Below, one piece after another: positions 8,600 through 18,299 of a stretch of 64,000 nt of DNA (position 1 is the first letter of the stretch; each line of letters opens with the position of its first letter). The notes below the pieces were generated by a model. That model saw only the letters and a list, made by a program, of their open reading frames with translations, searched no databases and had not been told where the DNA came from. This stretch comes from UBA5336 sp964415675. GTDB taxonomy: Bacteria > Pseudomonadota > Alphaproteobacteria > Caulobacterales > Hyphomonadaceae. The stretch lies in assembly GCA_964415675.1 (NCBI GenBank), contig CAYQBG010000008.1, forward strand, positions 104,137 through 168,136. The letters are read 5' to 3'. A program made the translations under genes and the position numbers.

Positions 8600-9702
8600 G
8601 CAGGCCCACGATGGTTTCCGGCCACGCGCTCGGCAAGATCGGCCAGGTCGCTGGCGGCGCTGGAGTTGCCGGCGGCCTTCGCGGCTTCGGCTCGCGCTTG
8701 CAGATCCTTCGCATCGCCCAGTCGGGCGGCGATCAGCTCTCCGACAAGATTGGGATAGAGATTGTCCTCCAGCACCAGATCGGCGGCGCCGATATCGGTC
8801 AGTGCTGCCGCGTTCGCGCTCTGGTGATCGTCCATGGCGATCTTCAGCGGAATAAGGATCGACGGACGGCCAACACAGGCGATCTCGCTGACCGTCCCGG
8901 CCCCTGAGCGCGCGATCACGAGATGTGCGGCGGCAAGCCTCTCGGGCATATCGGAGAAAAACGTGTCGATTTCGGCGCTGATCCCGGCATTGGCATAGAG
9001 CCGGACCACATCGGCGAGCTGTTCCTCGCGCACTTGCTGGACCACTGTGAGGCGCGTGCGGATCGATTCGGGAAGATGGTTGCAGATGGCCAGCGGCAGG
9101 GCCTCGCCAAGGATACGCGCACCCTGGCTGCCCCCGGTGATGAGGATGTTCAGCGGCCCGTCAGGGTCCGGGTAGGGCACCTCGCGCATGGCTGCGATGG
9201 GTCCGCGCACCGGATTTCCAAGCGGAATATGCGTCGCGCCGGCGGGCAGGCGATCAAGCCGCTCGAAACCGCTGACCACGGCGGCTGCGTGGCGGGCGAA
9301 ACGGCGATTGACGCGGCCCAGCACCGCATTCTGCTCATGAATCAGCATCGGCACGCGCTTTCGCCGCGCCGCAGCCAGCGCCGGAAAGGCCGGATAGCCC
9401 CCGAAACCGGCCACCAGCTTCGGCCCATTATCGCCGATCAGGCGGGCGGCCGCGCCGACCCCCGCATTCAGCTTGATGAGCGTACCTGGCAAGGTCCAGG
9501 GCTTTCTGAGATTGGGGCTCGCGGCCTGGACCGCCTGTTTCCAGTCGGCGGGAAACGTCTCACCATAACGAAGGCCCCGGTCGTCGCTGACCAGGCCGAC
9601 GGCCCAGCCGCGCGCTCGCATTTCCTCTGCAAAGGCGGACGCGGGAAACATATGCCCGCCCGTGCCACCGGCAGCGATGATCACAAGCGGGCGATCGGCC
9701 AT
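8596..9702 (-). CDS. murG: MurG, lipid I GlcNAc transferase
   Basis: Transfers GlcNAc from UDP-GlcNAc to lipid I, making lipid II on the inner face of the cytoplasmic membrane. The 368-aa product has the N-terminal AAGGTGGHMFPA loop, the GFGGYPAFPAL segment, the second glycine-rich loop TGGSQGA and the nucleotide-binding segment RSGAGTVSEI, followed by DDHQSANA. The start ATG shares its A with the ftsW stop (TGATG), so translation is probably coupled. An in-frame extension further upstream lies within ftsW and is spurious. It is the last gene of the dcw operon here and is convergent with fzlA. Confidence 0.97.
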   Translation of the reverse strand: MADRPLVIIAAGGTGGHMFPASAFAEEMRARGWAVGLVSDDRGLRYGETFPADWKQAVQAASPNLRKPWTLPGTLIKLNAGVGAAARLIGDNGPKLVAGFGGYPAFPALAAARRKRVPMLIHEQNAVLGRVNRRFARHAAAVVSGFERLDRLPAGATHIPLGNPVRGPIAAMREVPYPDPDGPLNILITGGSQGARILGEALPLAICNHLPESIRTRLTVVQQVREEQLADVVRLYANAGISAEIDTFFSDMPERLAAAHLVIARSGAGTVSEIACVGRPSILIPLKIAMDDHQSANAAALTDIGAADLVLEDNLYPNLVGELIAARLGDAKDLQARAEAAKAAGNSSAASDLADLAERVAGNHRGPA

Positions 9703-10841
9703 CAGAAACTCCGCGAAGACAGCGGCCGGCGGATCAGTGCCAGCGCGAAACCCAGTGTGATGGCCGTACCAGCCAGCGAAGATCCCCCATAGGAAATGAA
9801 TGGAAGCGTCATTCCTTTCGGAGGTATCAGAGCGACATTGACGCCAATATTTATGACCGCCTGAAGGCCAAACAGTGAAAAAAGGCCGGTCGCAGCCGCG
9901 CGGACATAGGGCTCGCCATTGCGCGCGGCGATGAGCACACCGCGAATCGAGATGAAGGCAAACAGGCCAATCAGCACCAAGGCTGCGACGAGCCCATATT
10001 CCTCGACCATCACCGCGAAGATGAAATCGGTATAGGCATCGGGCAGGCTTGCCTTGACGGTCCCCTCGCCCGGTCCGACACCCAACAGTCCGCCTCTTGA
10101 AATGGCTTCGACAGCCTTGTCGATCTGGTAGGTGTCGTACGCACTCGGATCCAGGAAACTGTTCACCCGGTAGCGCACATGCGGCAGCAACGCATACAGC
10201 GTTCCGGCCAGCGCCACACCGCCGGCGGCGAAAGCGGCGGCCCACCGGACCGGCAGGCCGGACACGAAGAAAGTGATGATGAAAGCTGCGGTCAGGAGCG
10301 CAGACTGTCCAACATCGGGTTGCATGAGCAACAGCCCCATCGTCACGGCATAGAAGGCAAAGGACACGCCCGCCCAGGGACCCTTGGGGAAGAGGCTGCG
10401 CTGAGCCAGCAACCACCCGGTCAGCACAATCACGGCAGGCTTTGCCATTTCCGAAGGTTGCAGGGAAAAGCCGGCCAGCCTGACCGATCTCTGGGCGCCC
10501 TTCACTTCTTCTCCAAACAGCAGGATGAACGCCATCAGGGTGAAAGTGACGAGGAAGACGAATGCTGCGGCCCGTCGCACCCATTGCCGGTCGAGCAGGC
10601 TGAGCGTGATGAGCAGTACGGCAGAGCCCGCGGCAAACGCTGCCTGGCGCCAGACGAAATGATAGGGGTCGGAAAGTCCAATCCGCTCAGCTGTCGGCGG
10701 CCCTGCTGCGAGCGACAGAATAAGCCCGGCAGACAGGAGCACAGCCGCCGCCACGATGATCGGCCAGTCCACGGTCCGCCGCCATTCGGTGAGCCAGGAA
10801 TCATCGGCCCGCGAAATCTGCGGCGCGGCCAGTCCTGTCAT
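9702..10841 (-). CDS. ftsW: FtsW, septal peptidoglycan glycosyltransferase
   Basis: 379-aa SEDS-family polytopic membrane protein that polymerises lipid II at the division site together with FtsI. About ten hydrophobic segments are visible. Family signatures include LQPSEMAKPAVI, the QPDVGQSALL region with the catalytic-type aspartate, VGPGEGTVKASLPDAYTDFIFAV and the C-terminal PKGMTLPFISYGGSS. The start overlaps the end of murD by 4 bp (ATGA) and the stop overlaps the murG start. An N-terminal cytosolic stretch of about 25 residues precedes the first membrane helix. The SEDS paralogue RodA is unlikely given this context. Confidence 0.96.
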   Translation of the reverse strand: MTGLAAPQISRADDSWLTEWRRTVDWPIIVAAAVLLSAGLILSLAAGPPTAERIGLSDPYHFVWRQAAFAAGSAVLLITLSLLDRQWVRRAAAFVFLVTFTLMAFILLFGEEVKGAQRSVRLAGFSLQPSEMAKPAVIVLTGWLLAQRSLFPKGPWAGVSFAFYAVTMGLLLMQPDVGQSALLTAAFIITFFVSGLPVRWAAAFAAGGVALAGTLYALLPHVRYRVNSFLDPSAYDTYQIDKAVEAISRGGLLGVGPGEGTVKASLPDAYTDFIFAVMVEEYGLVAALVLIGLFAFISIRGVLIAARNGEPYVRAAATGLFSLFGLQAVINIGVNVALIPPKGMTLPFISYGGSSLAGTAITLGFALALIRRPLSSRSF

Positions 10842-12253
10842 GCCGACTCCATCATGGCCGACACACCGGTCACGCCAGCCACCGCCCGGCGGAACGCTTC
10901 GCCACGCGCCTCGAAATCCTTGAACTGGTCGAAACTGGCACAGGCCGGCGACAACAGGACGACCGCATCGGGCTCGCCCGAGGCTGCGGCATCCTTATAA
11001 GCAGCCTCTACTGCGGCCTGCAGCGTTCCGCATCTGCGCACGGGCGCGCGGCCTCTCAGCGTCTGGGCAAAGGCCTCTTCGGCCTCACCGATCAGATAGG
11101 CATGCGCTACGCGGGCAAAGAGCGGCTCCAGCGGCGCAATGCCTTCGGCCTTCGCCTGCCCGCCGGCAATCCAGTAGATGCGCGGGAAAGTCCGCAAGGC
11201 CTGTATAGCGGCCTGAGCATTGGTTGCCTTGCTGTCATTGATGAAGCGCACATTGGCTTCGCGGGCCACCAGTTCGAGTCGGTGTGGCAGGCCGGAAAAG
11301 CTCTCGATTCCGGCCATGATCACCGCCGGATCGAGGCCGAGCGCCCGGCAGGCGGCATAGGCCGCAGCGGCGTTCTGGTGATTGTGGCTGCCCGGCAGGG
11401 CTTCGGCGCGACCGAGATCACCGACGCGTACAGCCTTTCCGGTCAGGCTGTCGAAAAGGCGCCCCTCGATCGCGCTGACACCGCGACCAAGTGCGAAATC
11501 GGAGGAAACCTGCATCACGCGGGCCGGACCGCGCTTCAGCCCCATGGCGACGGCCTGCGAATGCTCGTCGTCGATCCCGACCACGGCGGTATCGCCTGGC
11601 TGCTGGTTCTGGAAGATGCGCTTCTTCGCGGCGACATACCCATCCATCCCACCATGGCGGTCGAGATGGTCGGGCGAGATATTCAGGAAGACCGAAACAT
11701 CGCAATGAAGCGAGTGGACCAGGTCAAGCTGGTAGGATGACAATTCGAGCACATAGATCGCATTGGCATGGAGCGGCTCCATGTCGAGCACGCCCTGCCC
11801 GATATTGCCGCCGACCCGGGCATCGCGGCCGGCCCGCTTGAGGATATGGCCGATCAGCGCAGTGGTGGTCGACTTGCCATTGGTGCCGGTGATTCCGATC
11901 ACCTTTGGCCGCCCGCGCTGAGGCAGGGCCTGCACGGCACGGGCAAACAGTTCCATGTCGCCCACAACCGGCACATCCATCGCCTCGGCCATACGGACAA
12001 TCCGGTGCGGCTGGGGATAGCGATAGGGCACGCCCGGAGACAGGATCAGTGCAGCAAATTGCTGCCAGTCGCGCTTGTTGATGTCTGACAATGTGATCCC
12101 GGCCGCTTCAGCGCGCTCGCGGGTCGCTTCGCTGTCGTCCCAGGCGTGCACGCGCGCTCCGCCGGCCGCAAGGGCCCGTGCGGCGCTGAGACCCGTGCGG
12201 CCCAGTCCGAAAACGGCGACGTCGCGCCCGGCATATTCGGTGATCGGGATCAT
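10838..12253 (-). CDS. murD: MurD, UDP-MurNAc-Ala D-glutamate ligase
   Basis: ATP-dependent amide ligase adding D-Glu to UDP-MurNAc-L-Ala in the cytosol. 471 aa, normal for the family. The N-terminal Rossmann domain begins with VAVFGLGRTGLSAARALA. The ATP loop is GITGTNGKSTTTALI, a metal-binding NISPDHLDRH motif follows, and the C-terminal ligase domain contains NDSKATNAQA and the LSPACASFDQFKDFEARG signature. It overlaps ftsW by 4 bp and follows mraY after 10 bp. Confidence 0.97.
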   Translation of the reverse strand: MIPITEYAGRDVAVFGLGRTGLSAARALAAGGARVHAWDDSEATRERAEAAGITLSDINKRDWQQFAALILSPGVPYRYPQPHRIVRMAEAMDVPVVGDMELFARAVQALPQRGRPKVIGITGTNGKSTTTALIGHILKRAGRDARVGGNIGQGVLDMEPLHANAIYVLELSSYQLDLVHSLHCDVSVFLNISPDHLDRHGGMDGYVAAKKRIFQNQQPGDTAVVGIDDEHSQAVAMGLKRGPARVMQVSSDFALGRGVSAIEGRLFDSLTGKAVRVGDLGRAEALPGSHNHQNAAAAYAACRALGLDPAVIMAGIESFSGLPHRLELVAREANVRFINDSKATNAQAAIQALRTFPRIYWIAGGQAKAEGIAPLEPLFARVAHAYLIGEAEEAFAQTLRGRAPVRRCGTLQAAVEAAYKDAAASGEPDAVVLLSPACASFDQFKDFEARGEAFRRAVAGVTGVSAMMESA

Positions 12254-12263
12254 CTGGTTTCAG

Positions 12264-13457
12264 TCACCTCAGCTTCAGCGTGGCCAGGCCCGCCAGTGAG
12301 AACATCACTGACAGGATCCAGAAGCGCACGACGACGCGCGTTTCCGGCCAGTTCTTTTTCTGGAAATGATGGTGCAATGGCGCCATCGCGAAGATCCGCC
12401 GGCCCTCGCCGGTCAGGCGGCGTGTCAGCTTGAACCAGCCCACCTGCAGGATCACCGACAGGGCTTCGAGAACGAACAGACCGCCAATCACTACCAGCGC
12501 AAATTCATGCTTCACCGCCACTGCAACGACACCCAGCAGCGCGCCTAGGCCGAGCGATCCGGTATCGCCCATGAAGACCTGGGCCGGATAGGCATTGAAC
12601 CATAAAAAGCCCATACCGGCCCCGATCATCGCGGCCAGCGTCACGGCGATTTCCCCGGTCCCCGGCGCAAACTGGATGCCGAGATAGTCGGAAAAGATGA
12701 AATTGCCGGTCAGGTAGGCGATCAGTGCATAGGACGAGCACGCGAACATCATCGGCACGATGGCAAGGCCATCCAGGCCGTCCGTGAAATTGACTGCATT
12801 GGCCGATCCGACAATGACCAACATGCCGAACAGGACGAACAATCCGCCCAGCGGGAGGAAATAATCATTCACGAAGGGCACCGCCACACCGCCGGCAAAG
12901 CTGGCATCATTCGGCTCTATCGAGGTCTTGGGTGCCAGCGACGCAATCTGTTCCGCCAGCGGCGTCAGCGCGCCCCACTCGGCATGCCCGTCCGGAGTGT
13001 GAGCGCCATGAAGGCCCATGATAAAGGCGCAGGCGAGCCCCGCCACCAGGAATTCCACCAGCAGCCGGATCCGCGCCGAAACGCCCGCATCGGTCTGCTT
13101 CTTGACCTTGGCACGGTCATCGAAATAGCCAAGCAGCGCGAAGCTGGCGGTCACGAAAAGGATAACCGAGGTATAGGGATTGCCGAGATCGGACCAGAGC
13201 AATGCGGAGATGAACAGGCCCAGCCAGATAATGAAGCCGCCCATGGTTGGCGTGCCACGCTTGGCCATCTGGTCCTCGAATGACAGGTCACGGATCGGCT
13301 GGCCCTGGCCCTGGCTGGCGCGCAAGCGGTTAATGATCGGTCCGCCGAGAATGACGGCAATCGCAAAAGCGGTGACGACCGCCGCGCCGGAGCGGAAGGT
13401 GATGTAATTCAGGAGATTGAAAAGGCCGCTCTCGGCCGCGAGAAATTCATACAGCAT
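12264..13457 (-). CDS. mraY: MraY, phospho-MurNAc-pentapeptide transferase
   Basis: Integral membrane enzyme that transfers phospho-MurNAc-pentapeptide to undecaprenyl phosphate, forming lipid I. Signatures are FEDQMAKRGTPTMGG, the aspartate-rich GYFDDRAKV, NAVNFTDGLDGLA and the C-terminal PLHHHFQKKNWPE. At 397 aa it is longer than the usual ~360. The extra length is mostly a hydrophilic loop at about residues 145-185 (GAHTPDGHAEW... SIEPNDASFAGG) between membrane segments. It overlaps murF by 11 bp, consistent with one transcript. Confidence 0.96.
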   Translation of the reverse strand: MLYEFLAAESGLFNLLNYITFRSGAAVVTAFAIAVILGGPIINRLRASQGQGQPIRDLSFEDQMAKRGTPTMGGFIIWLGLFISALLWSDLGNPYTSVILFVTASFALLGYFDDRAKVKKQTDAGVSARIRLLVEFLVAGLACAFIMGLHGAHTPDGHAEWGALTPLAEQIASLAPKTSIEPNDASFAGGVAVPFVNDYFLPLGGLFVLFGMLVIVGSANAVNFTDGLDGLAIVPMMFACSSYALIAYLTGNFIFSDYLGIQFAPGTGEIAVTLAAMIGAGMGFLWFNAYPAQVFMGDTGSLGLGALLGVVAVAVKHEFALVVIGGLFVLEALSVILQVGWFKLTRRLTGEGRRIFAMAPLHHHFQKKNWPETRVVVRFWILSVMFSLAGLATLKLR

Positions 13458-14889
13458 CTTGACCCCTTGCGGCGCTTTCTGCCCCGCTGCCCATCACGCC
13501 CGCCGAAACGTCCCGGCTCCATTGGCGAAGCGCATCAGCAAGCCGTCCCATCCCGGAGGCATTCGAGCCCTTGATCAAGAGCACATCGCGATCACGAACA
13601 GAGTTTTTAACCTTTTCTTCAAGAGAATCGGCCGTCTCAGCCCGCACGCAGGCGATTCCCGCCTGAAGTGCATCCTCCAGCGCCGACATCGCCTCTCCGG
13701 CGAGAAAGACCTCTTCGACGCCTGCCGCCCTGATCGGTGCAGCCAGGCCCGCATGTTCGTGCGCAGAGCCCTCACCGATCTCCAGCATCTCACCCAGCGC
13801 GGCGAGCCGCCGGCCAGCCGGACGCCCGGCGAGCGCACTCAAGGCTGCGCGCATGCTTTCGGGATTGGCATTATAAGCATCATCGATCATCAGCGCGGTG
13901 CCGCCGCCCGGAAGGTGCAGCGTCGCGACCGTGCCACGTCCCGGCGGCGGCCCGAAACCACGAAGGGCTTCGGCGGCATCCTCGATTGCAATTCCGGTCA
14001 GCGTGGCCATCAGCAGGGCTGCAGCGGCATTCAGCCCCCAATGATCGCCGACCGCCGCCAGTTCGACTCTCACACGCCGCCCTGTCAGCTCGATCTCGGC
14101 AAGACTGGTCATGCCATCGCTTTCCATGGAAACCAGCCGCGCTGTCGATGCGCTGTCGGTGCCAAAACTCTCAAGGCTGGCCGTCGGGCAGGCCGCCCGG
14201 CCCCGCTCGGCCAGCCTGTCACGGAAGGCATCATCCTGGGGGACAATGATCGTCCCGCCCGCTTCCAGGCCTGCGAAAATATCGGCTTTCTCGTCTGCGA
14301 CGGCCTCGATGGTGCCCATGCCCTCCAGATGCGCCGGCGCGATCTTGGTAATGAGAGCATGATGCGGGCGGACGAGGCGCGAGCGCGGTGCGATTTCGCC
14401 CGGCGTGCTCATGCCGACCTCAAACACCGCGCGCGCCGTCGCTTCCGGCATCCGCGCCAGCGTGAGCGGAACGCCCCACTGATTGTTGAAGCTTTTCTCC
14501 GACCAGTGAGCCGGCCCGGCTGCGCGGAAGATCTGCGCCAGCATTTCCTTCACCGAAGTCTTGCCGACAGATCCTGTCACGGCTGTACGGATAGCGGCCG
14601 ATCGGGCACGGGCGGCCACCGCCATCTGTTCCAGCGCGGCCATGACATCATCGACGATGACTTGCGGCCCCTCGCCCACATGGCGCGAGACAAGCGCTCC
14701 GGCCGCTCCCTTCTCGAATGCGGCCTCGGCGAACTCATGTCCGTCTCGCGCATCCGTGAGAGCGACGAACAATTCGCCCGGTTCGAGACTGCGCGAATCG
14801 ATCGAAACGCCGGACGCCGTGAAGGGCGCGGTGACCTGCCCGCCCGTGGCGTCATGCAGGTCGGCTGCGGTCCAGGTCGCTTTAGCCAT
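13447..14889 (-). CDS. murF: MurF, UDP-MurNAc-tripeptide D-Ala-D-Ala ligase
   Basis: 480-aa Mur ligase that adds D-Ala-D-Ala to complete the UDP-MurNAc-pentapeptide. The ATP loop is TGSVGKTSVKEML. The segment EKSFNNQWGVPLTL and the late IDDAYNANPESMRAAL motif are typical of MurF rather than MurE or MurD, as is LGEMLEIGEGSAHEH. The start overlaps the murE end by 8 bp and its stop lies inside the mraY start region. The far C-terminal tail (VMGSGAESAARGQDAV) is presumably disordered. Confidence 0.96.
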   Translation of the reverse strand: MAKATWTAADLHDATGGQVTAPFTASGVSIDSRSLEPGELFVALTDARDGHEFAEAAFEKGAAGALVSRHVGEGPQVIVDDVMAALEQMAVAARARSAAIRTAVTGSVGKTSVKEMLAQIFRAAGPAHWSEKSFNNQWGVPLTLARMPEATARAVFEVGMSTPGEIAPRSRLVRPHHALITKIAPAHLEGMGTIEAVADEKADIFAGLEAGGTIIVPQDDAFRDRLAERGRAACPTASLESFGTDSASTARLVSMESDGMTSLAEIELTGRRVRVELAAVGDHWGLNAAAALLMATLTGIAIEDAAEALRGFGPPPGRGTVATLHLPGGGTALMIDDAYNANPESMRAALSALAGRPAGRRLAALGEMLEIGEGSAHEHAGLAAPIRAAGVEEVFLAGEAMSALEDALQAGIACVRAETADSLEEKVKNSVRDRDVLLIKGSNASGMGRLADALRQWSRDVSAGVMGSGAESAARGQDAV

Positions 14890-16324
14890 TCGCTGTCTCC
14901 CCGAGCAGGTTCAGCGCCGTCTCCTGATCGGAGAAGGGCACCACGGTCGCGCCGATAATCTGGCCGGTTTCATGACCCTTGCCGGCGATCAGGAGGGTGT
15001 CGCCCCTGCCCAGCTGCGCGATCCCTTCGGCAATGGCCTGGGCGCGCTCGCCAATCTCGATCGCATCCGGGCATGTCTTCATGATGGCACTGCGAATGGC
15101 GGCCGGGTCCTCGCTGCGGGGATTGTCGTCGGTGACAATCACGAGGTCGGCATGGCGCGCGGCGACCTCACCCATGAGCGGGCGTTTGAGCGCATCCCGG
15201 TCCCCCCCGCAGCCAAAGACGAGAACCAGTCTTCCGGCCGTATGCGGACGCGCGGCGCGCAGGAGCGTGTCGAGACCATCCGGCGTATGGGCATAATCGA
15301 CGAAGACGCCTGCGCCCGCGCTGGTCTCCCCGACGAATTCCAGCCGCCCCTTGACCGGTTTCAGCGCCTCCATACCCTTGGCGACACTCTCAAAGCCCAT
15401 GCCGAGCGCCAGCGCGAGGCCGGCCGCGGTGAGGGCGTTGAGCGCCTGGAACTCTCCGATCAGCGGCAATTCGACGGTGACCTCCTCGCCCGCCCATTTC
15501 AGGAACAGGCGCTGGCCGGTCGCACGAGGCATAAGTTCGGCGATCTTCAGATCCTGTCCGCGCCAGCCCACTGACACAGGCTTGAGACCGGCAGCCACCG
15601 CCGCCTGCTCGAACGGCGCGCGCATATCGCTGTCGGCATTGATCACCGCCGGAATGCCGCGCGGGGCCAGCTGCGAGAAAAGGCGTAGCTTGGCTGCCAG
15701 ATAGGCTTCCATTGTCGGGTGATAGTCGAGATGGTCCTGGGTGAAATTCGTGAAGGCCACACCCGCCAGCTTCACCCCGTCGAGGCGGTACTGGACAAGC
15801 CCGTGCGAGGAAGCCTCCATCGCGCAGTGAGTCACACCCTGACGCGCAAGCTGTGCGAGTGTAGCGTGAATCGCGACCGGGTCGGGCGTGGTATGACCGA
15901 GATCGATGACACCGTCGGGCCCCACAGCGCCGAGCGTGCCCATGGAGGCACCGCGCTTGCCGCCAGCCGCCCAGATCTGGCGCAGGAAATCGACCGTCGA
16001 GCTTTTGCCGTTTGTTCCGGTTATCGCGACCATGCAGTCGGGCTGTCCGCCGAAGAAACGCGCCGCCGCTTTCGCAAGCGCCAGGCGCGGCTCGCGATCC
16101 AACACCAGCGCTGCCGGTCCGGTATCGGCCTCGCGGTCGCTGACCACCGCAACCGCACCGGCCTCGACAGCCTGCGCGATATAGTCCTGCCCATCGGCGC
16201 TCACACCCTTCAGCGCGGCGAATACATAGCCCGGCCTGACCTGGCGACTGTCGGCTGTCAGGCCGGTCACGGTACGCATCGCCGCGTCTGTCGGTGCGGC
16301 CGGGAAAAGGTCTTTCAGCGTCAT
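14882..16324 (-). CDS. murE: MurE, meso-diaminopimelate-adding ligase
   Basis: 480-aa ligase adding the third residue to UDP-MurNAc-Ala-Glu. The ATP loop is ITGTNGKSSTVDFLRQIW. The motif DNPRSEDP is the signature for meso-diaminopimelate selection, so the wall is the usual Gram-negative A1-gamma type. NFTQDHLDYH and DYAHTPDGL are also typical. It starts 4 bp inside the end of ftsI (ATGA) and overlaps murF by 8 bp, so the operon is translationally tight here. Confidence 0.96.
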   Translation of the reverse strand: MTLKDLFPAAPTDAAMRTVTGLTADSRQVRPGYVFAALKGVSADGQDYIAQAVEAGAVAVVSDREADTGPAALVLDREPRLALAKAAARFFGGQPDCMVAITGTNGKSSTVDFLRQIWAAGGKRGASMGTLGAVGPDGVIDLGHTTPDPVAIHATLAQLARQGVTHCAMEASSHGLVQYRLDGVKLAGVAFTNFTQDHLDYHPTMEAYLAAKLRLFSQLAPRGIPAVINADSDMRAPFEQAAVAAGLKPVSVGWRGQDLKIAELMPRATGQRLFLKWAGEEVTVELPLIGEFQALNALTAAGLALALGMGFESVAKGMEALKPVKGRLEFVGETSAGAGVFVDYAHTPDGLDTLLRAARPHTAGRLVLVFGCGGDRDALKRPLMGEVAARHADLVIVTDDNPRSEDPAAIRSAIMKTCPDAIEIGERAQAIAEGIAQLGRGDTLLIAGKGHETGQIIGATVVPFSDQETALNLLGETANG

Positions 16325-17994
16325 AGATTGCTCCTTGTCTCGGACACGGAGCGGATGGGCAGTCCTCGCGGGCGCTCATCCTCGAAGCGTGGCTTGACGC
16401 CAAGCAGCGGGGCAATGCGCTCGATCACGCGCCCGGCGGTGGGCGCGGCATTATAGGCGGCAGTTCCGCCCACCATCACTCCGTCGGCCTCATGGGCCTT
16501 GGGATGATCGAGCACGATCAATACGGCGTATTCGGGGCGATCGGCGGGGAAAACCGCCGCAAAGGCCGTGATATTCTCTGTCGTCGAATAACCGCCGGGA
16601 ACAGGCTTCTCTGCCGTGCCGGTCTTGCCGGCGATCCGATAGCCGGCAATATCGGCGCGCGTCCCGGTGCCGCGCGTGACGGCCTCGCGCAGCATCGCCG
16701 TCACAAGCCGCGCAGTCGGCGCAGCCATCACGCGGCGGGGCCGGCGCGCACTGTCGTCGCCTGCGGCGTTTTTCAGAAGTGTCGCCGGCATGATCTCGCC
16801 ATCATTGGCCAGGGCGGAAAAGCCGCTTGCGAAGGCCAGCGGGGAGACGGCAATGCCATGGCCATAGCTCGTCGTGGCCGAGGTCAGCTCGTCCCAGCTT
16901 TGCGGCAGGATCGGCGCAGCGCTGCTGGCCAGCTCAACCGGTGCACGAGAGAGCAGGCCCAGCCGGCGATAAAAGGCCTGCTGGCGGCGCGACCCTGTCA
17001 GCATGGCAATCCGCACGGTCCCCACATTGGAGCTTTCAGCCACGATGTCAGCGGCATCCGCAGGCCCGAGGCGCGCATGATGATCCTCTATAATCTTCCC
17101 GGCAATTTCCAGTGGCTTGGTCAGATCGAACCGGTCATCAGGATGCAGCACGCCCGCCTCCAGCGCGGCGGCCACGGTAAGCGGCTTGAAGACCGAGCCA
17201 AGCTCATAGACCGCGCCGGCGGCCCGGTTCAGTCTGGCGGCATCCGATCCGGGCAGCTCCGAGGCACGGTTCGGATTGATCGGCGGCCAGCTGGCGAGAG
17301 CGAACACCTCGCCCGTGCGTGCCTCAATCACCACCCCGGCGCCGCCGTCAATGTCATGGATCGCAGCAGCAGCAGACAGTTCGGCTTCCAGAGCAAACTG
17401 CACACCGGAATGCAGTGTCAGCCGGAGGGGCTGGCCTCCGCCCGCAAGCCGGTCATCCAGCGCGAATTCCACCCCGGCGAGGCCCTGCCCATCAATCCCG
17501 GCAAAGCCCAGCACATGCCCGGCGAGTGTGCCGCGTGGATAAGCGCGCCGGCTTTCGCGGCGAAAGCCGAGACCTTCGAGGCCCAGCTCGAATACCGCCT
17601 GGCGCTGGCGCGGCGTCAGGCCCCGGCGAACCCAGACAAAAGCACGTTCACGGTTTGCAAGGCGCTCAGCCAGCGCCGCCTCGTCAATATCCCCGAAGAG
17701 CCGCCCAAGCTCGCGGGCGACTTCCACCGGATCCCATATCGCGCGCGGGTCGGCAAAGAGCGAGTAGACATCCACCGATGTCGCCAGCAATTCACCATTG
17801 CGGTCGATAATGTCGGCGCGGATGTCACGCGCCGCGAACACATCGGTGACACCGCTCTCGCCAACGGGACGCGACAGGGCCACCGCACTGCCCTTGATCG
17901 CAACCGCGCCAAGCGCGAGACCGAGACCCAGCGCCACCAGACGCGCGCGCAGCCCGCTTTCGCTTCGATGCAGTGCCTGAAGCGCGCGGATCAT
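16321..17994 (-). CDS. ftsI: FtsI (PBP3), septal transpeptidase
   Basis: 557-aa class B penicillin-binding protein that cross-links septal peptidoglycan. One N-terminal membrane helix (about 20-42) anchors it. The non-catalytic domain begins with ADIIDRNGELLATSV and includes GTLAGHVLGFAGIDGQGLAGVE. The transpeptidase domain has the three active-site motifs: SVFK (catalytic serine, in ELGSVFKPLTVA), SSN (in AESSNVGTVRIA) and KTG (in IAGKTGTAEKP). It overlaps ftsL and murE by 4 bp each. The FtsW-FtsI pair belongs to the same operon. Confidence 0.96.
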   Translation of the reverse strand: MIRALQALHRSESGLRARLVALGLGLALGAVAIKGSAVALSRPVGESGVTDVFAARDIRADIIDRNGELLATSVDVYSLFADPRAIWDPVEVARELGRLFGDIDEAALAERLANRERAFVWVRRGLTPRQRQAVFELGLEGLGFRRESRRAYPRGTLAGHVLGFAGIDGQGLAGVEFALDDRLAGGGQPLRLTLHSGVQFALEAELSAAAAIHDIDGGAGVVIEARTGEVFALASWPPINPNRASELPGSDAARLNRAAGAVYELGSVFKPLTVAAALEAGVLHPDDRFDLTKPLEIAGKIIEDHHARLGPADAADIVAESSNVGTVRIAMLTGSRRQQAFYRRLGLLSRAPVELASSAAPILPQSWDELTSATTSYGHGIAVSPLAFASGFSALANDGEIMPATLLKNAAGDDSARRPRRVMAAPTARLVTAMLREAVTRGTGTRADIAGYRIAGKTGTAEKPVPGGYSTTENITAFAAVFPADRPEYAVLIVLDHPKAHEADGVMVGGTAAYNAAPTAGRVIERIAPLLGVKPRFEDERPRGLPIRSVSETRSNL

Positions 17995-18299
17995 TCGCCT
18001 GCCCCCCGCGCAGCCACGGGGCCGGCCACAAGATCAAGGTCGCCTGCGGAGACGAACTGATGCGCTCGCGCGGGGCCCATGCCAAGCTCAGAGCGGGCAT
18101 ATTCTTCGATCCATTCGCGGCGGCTCATATGAGACAGTTCCGCCTCCAGAAGTGCCTTGCGCGCCTGCGCGTCGGCGATCTGCATCTCGATCTGCGCGAT
18201 CTCGGCTGCAGCATCGCGCGCGCCATATTTCGCCCTGTAGAGACTGAAAATCAGAAGGGCGACGACGATCAATCCGAATACGAAGGCACGACGGCTCAT
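17991..18299 (-). CDS. ftsL: FtsL, divisome scaffold
   Basis: 102-aa bitopic membrane protein. One N-terminal membrane helix (about 5-22) is followed by a periplasmic coiled-coil region (about 28-60, rich in Ala/Glu/Gln heptads) and a conserved-looking IEEYARSELGMGPA segment. FtsL normally forms the FtsQLB complex and activates FtsWI. Sequence identity in this family is low, so the call leans on size, topology and the position between rsmH and ftsI, with 4-bp overlaps on both sides. Confidence 0.9.
   Translation of the reverse strand: MSRRAFVFGLIVVALLIFSLYRAKYGARDAAAEIAQIEMQIADAQARKALLEAELSHMSRREWIEEYARSELGMGPARAHQFVSAGDLDLVAGPVAARGAGE

Noticed and set aside
8596..10584. 662-residue version of MurG
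   Set aside because: The extension is the third frame of ftsW; MurG starts at MADRPLVIIAAGGTGG at 9702.
13417..14958. Plus-strand 513-residue frame across murF
   Set aside because: Antisense to murF with its intact catalytic motifs; no independent evidence.
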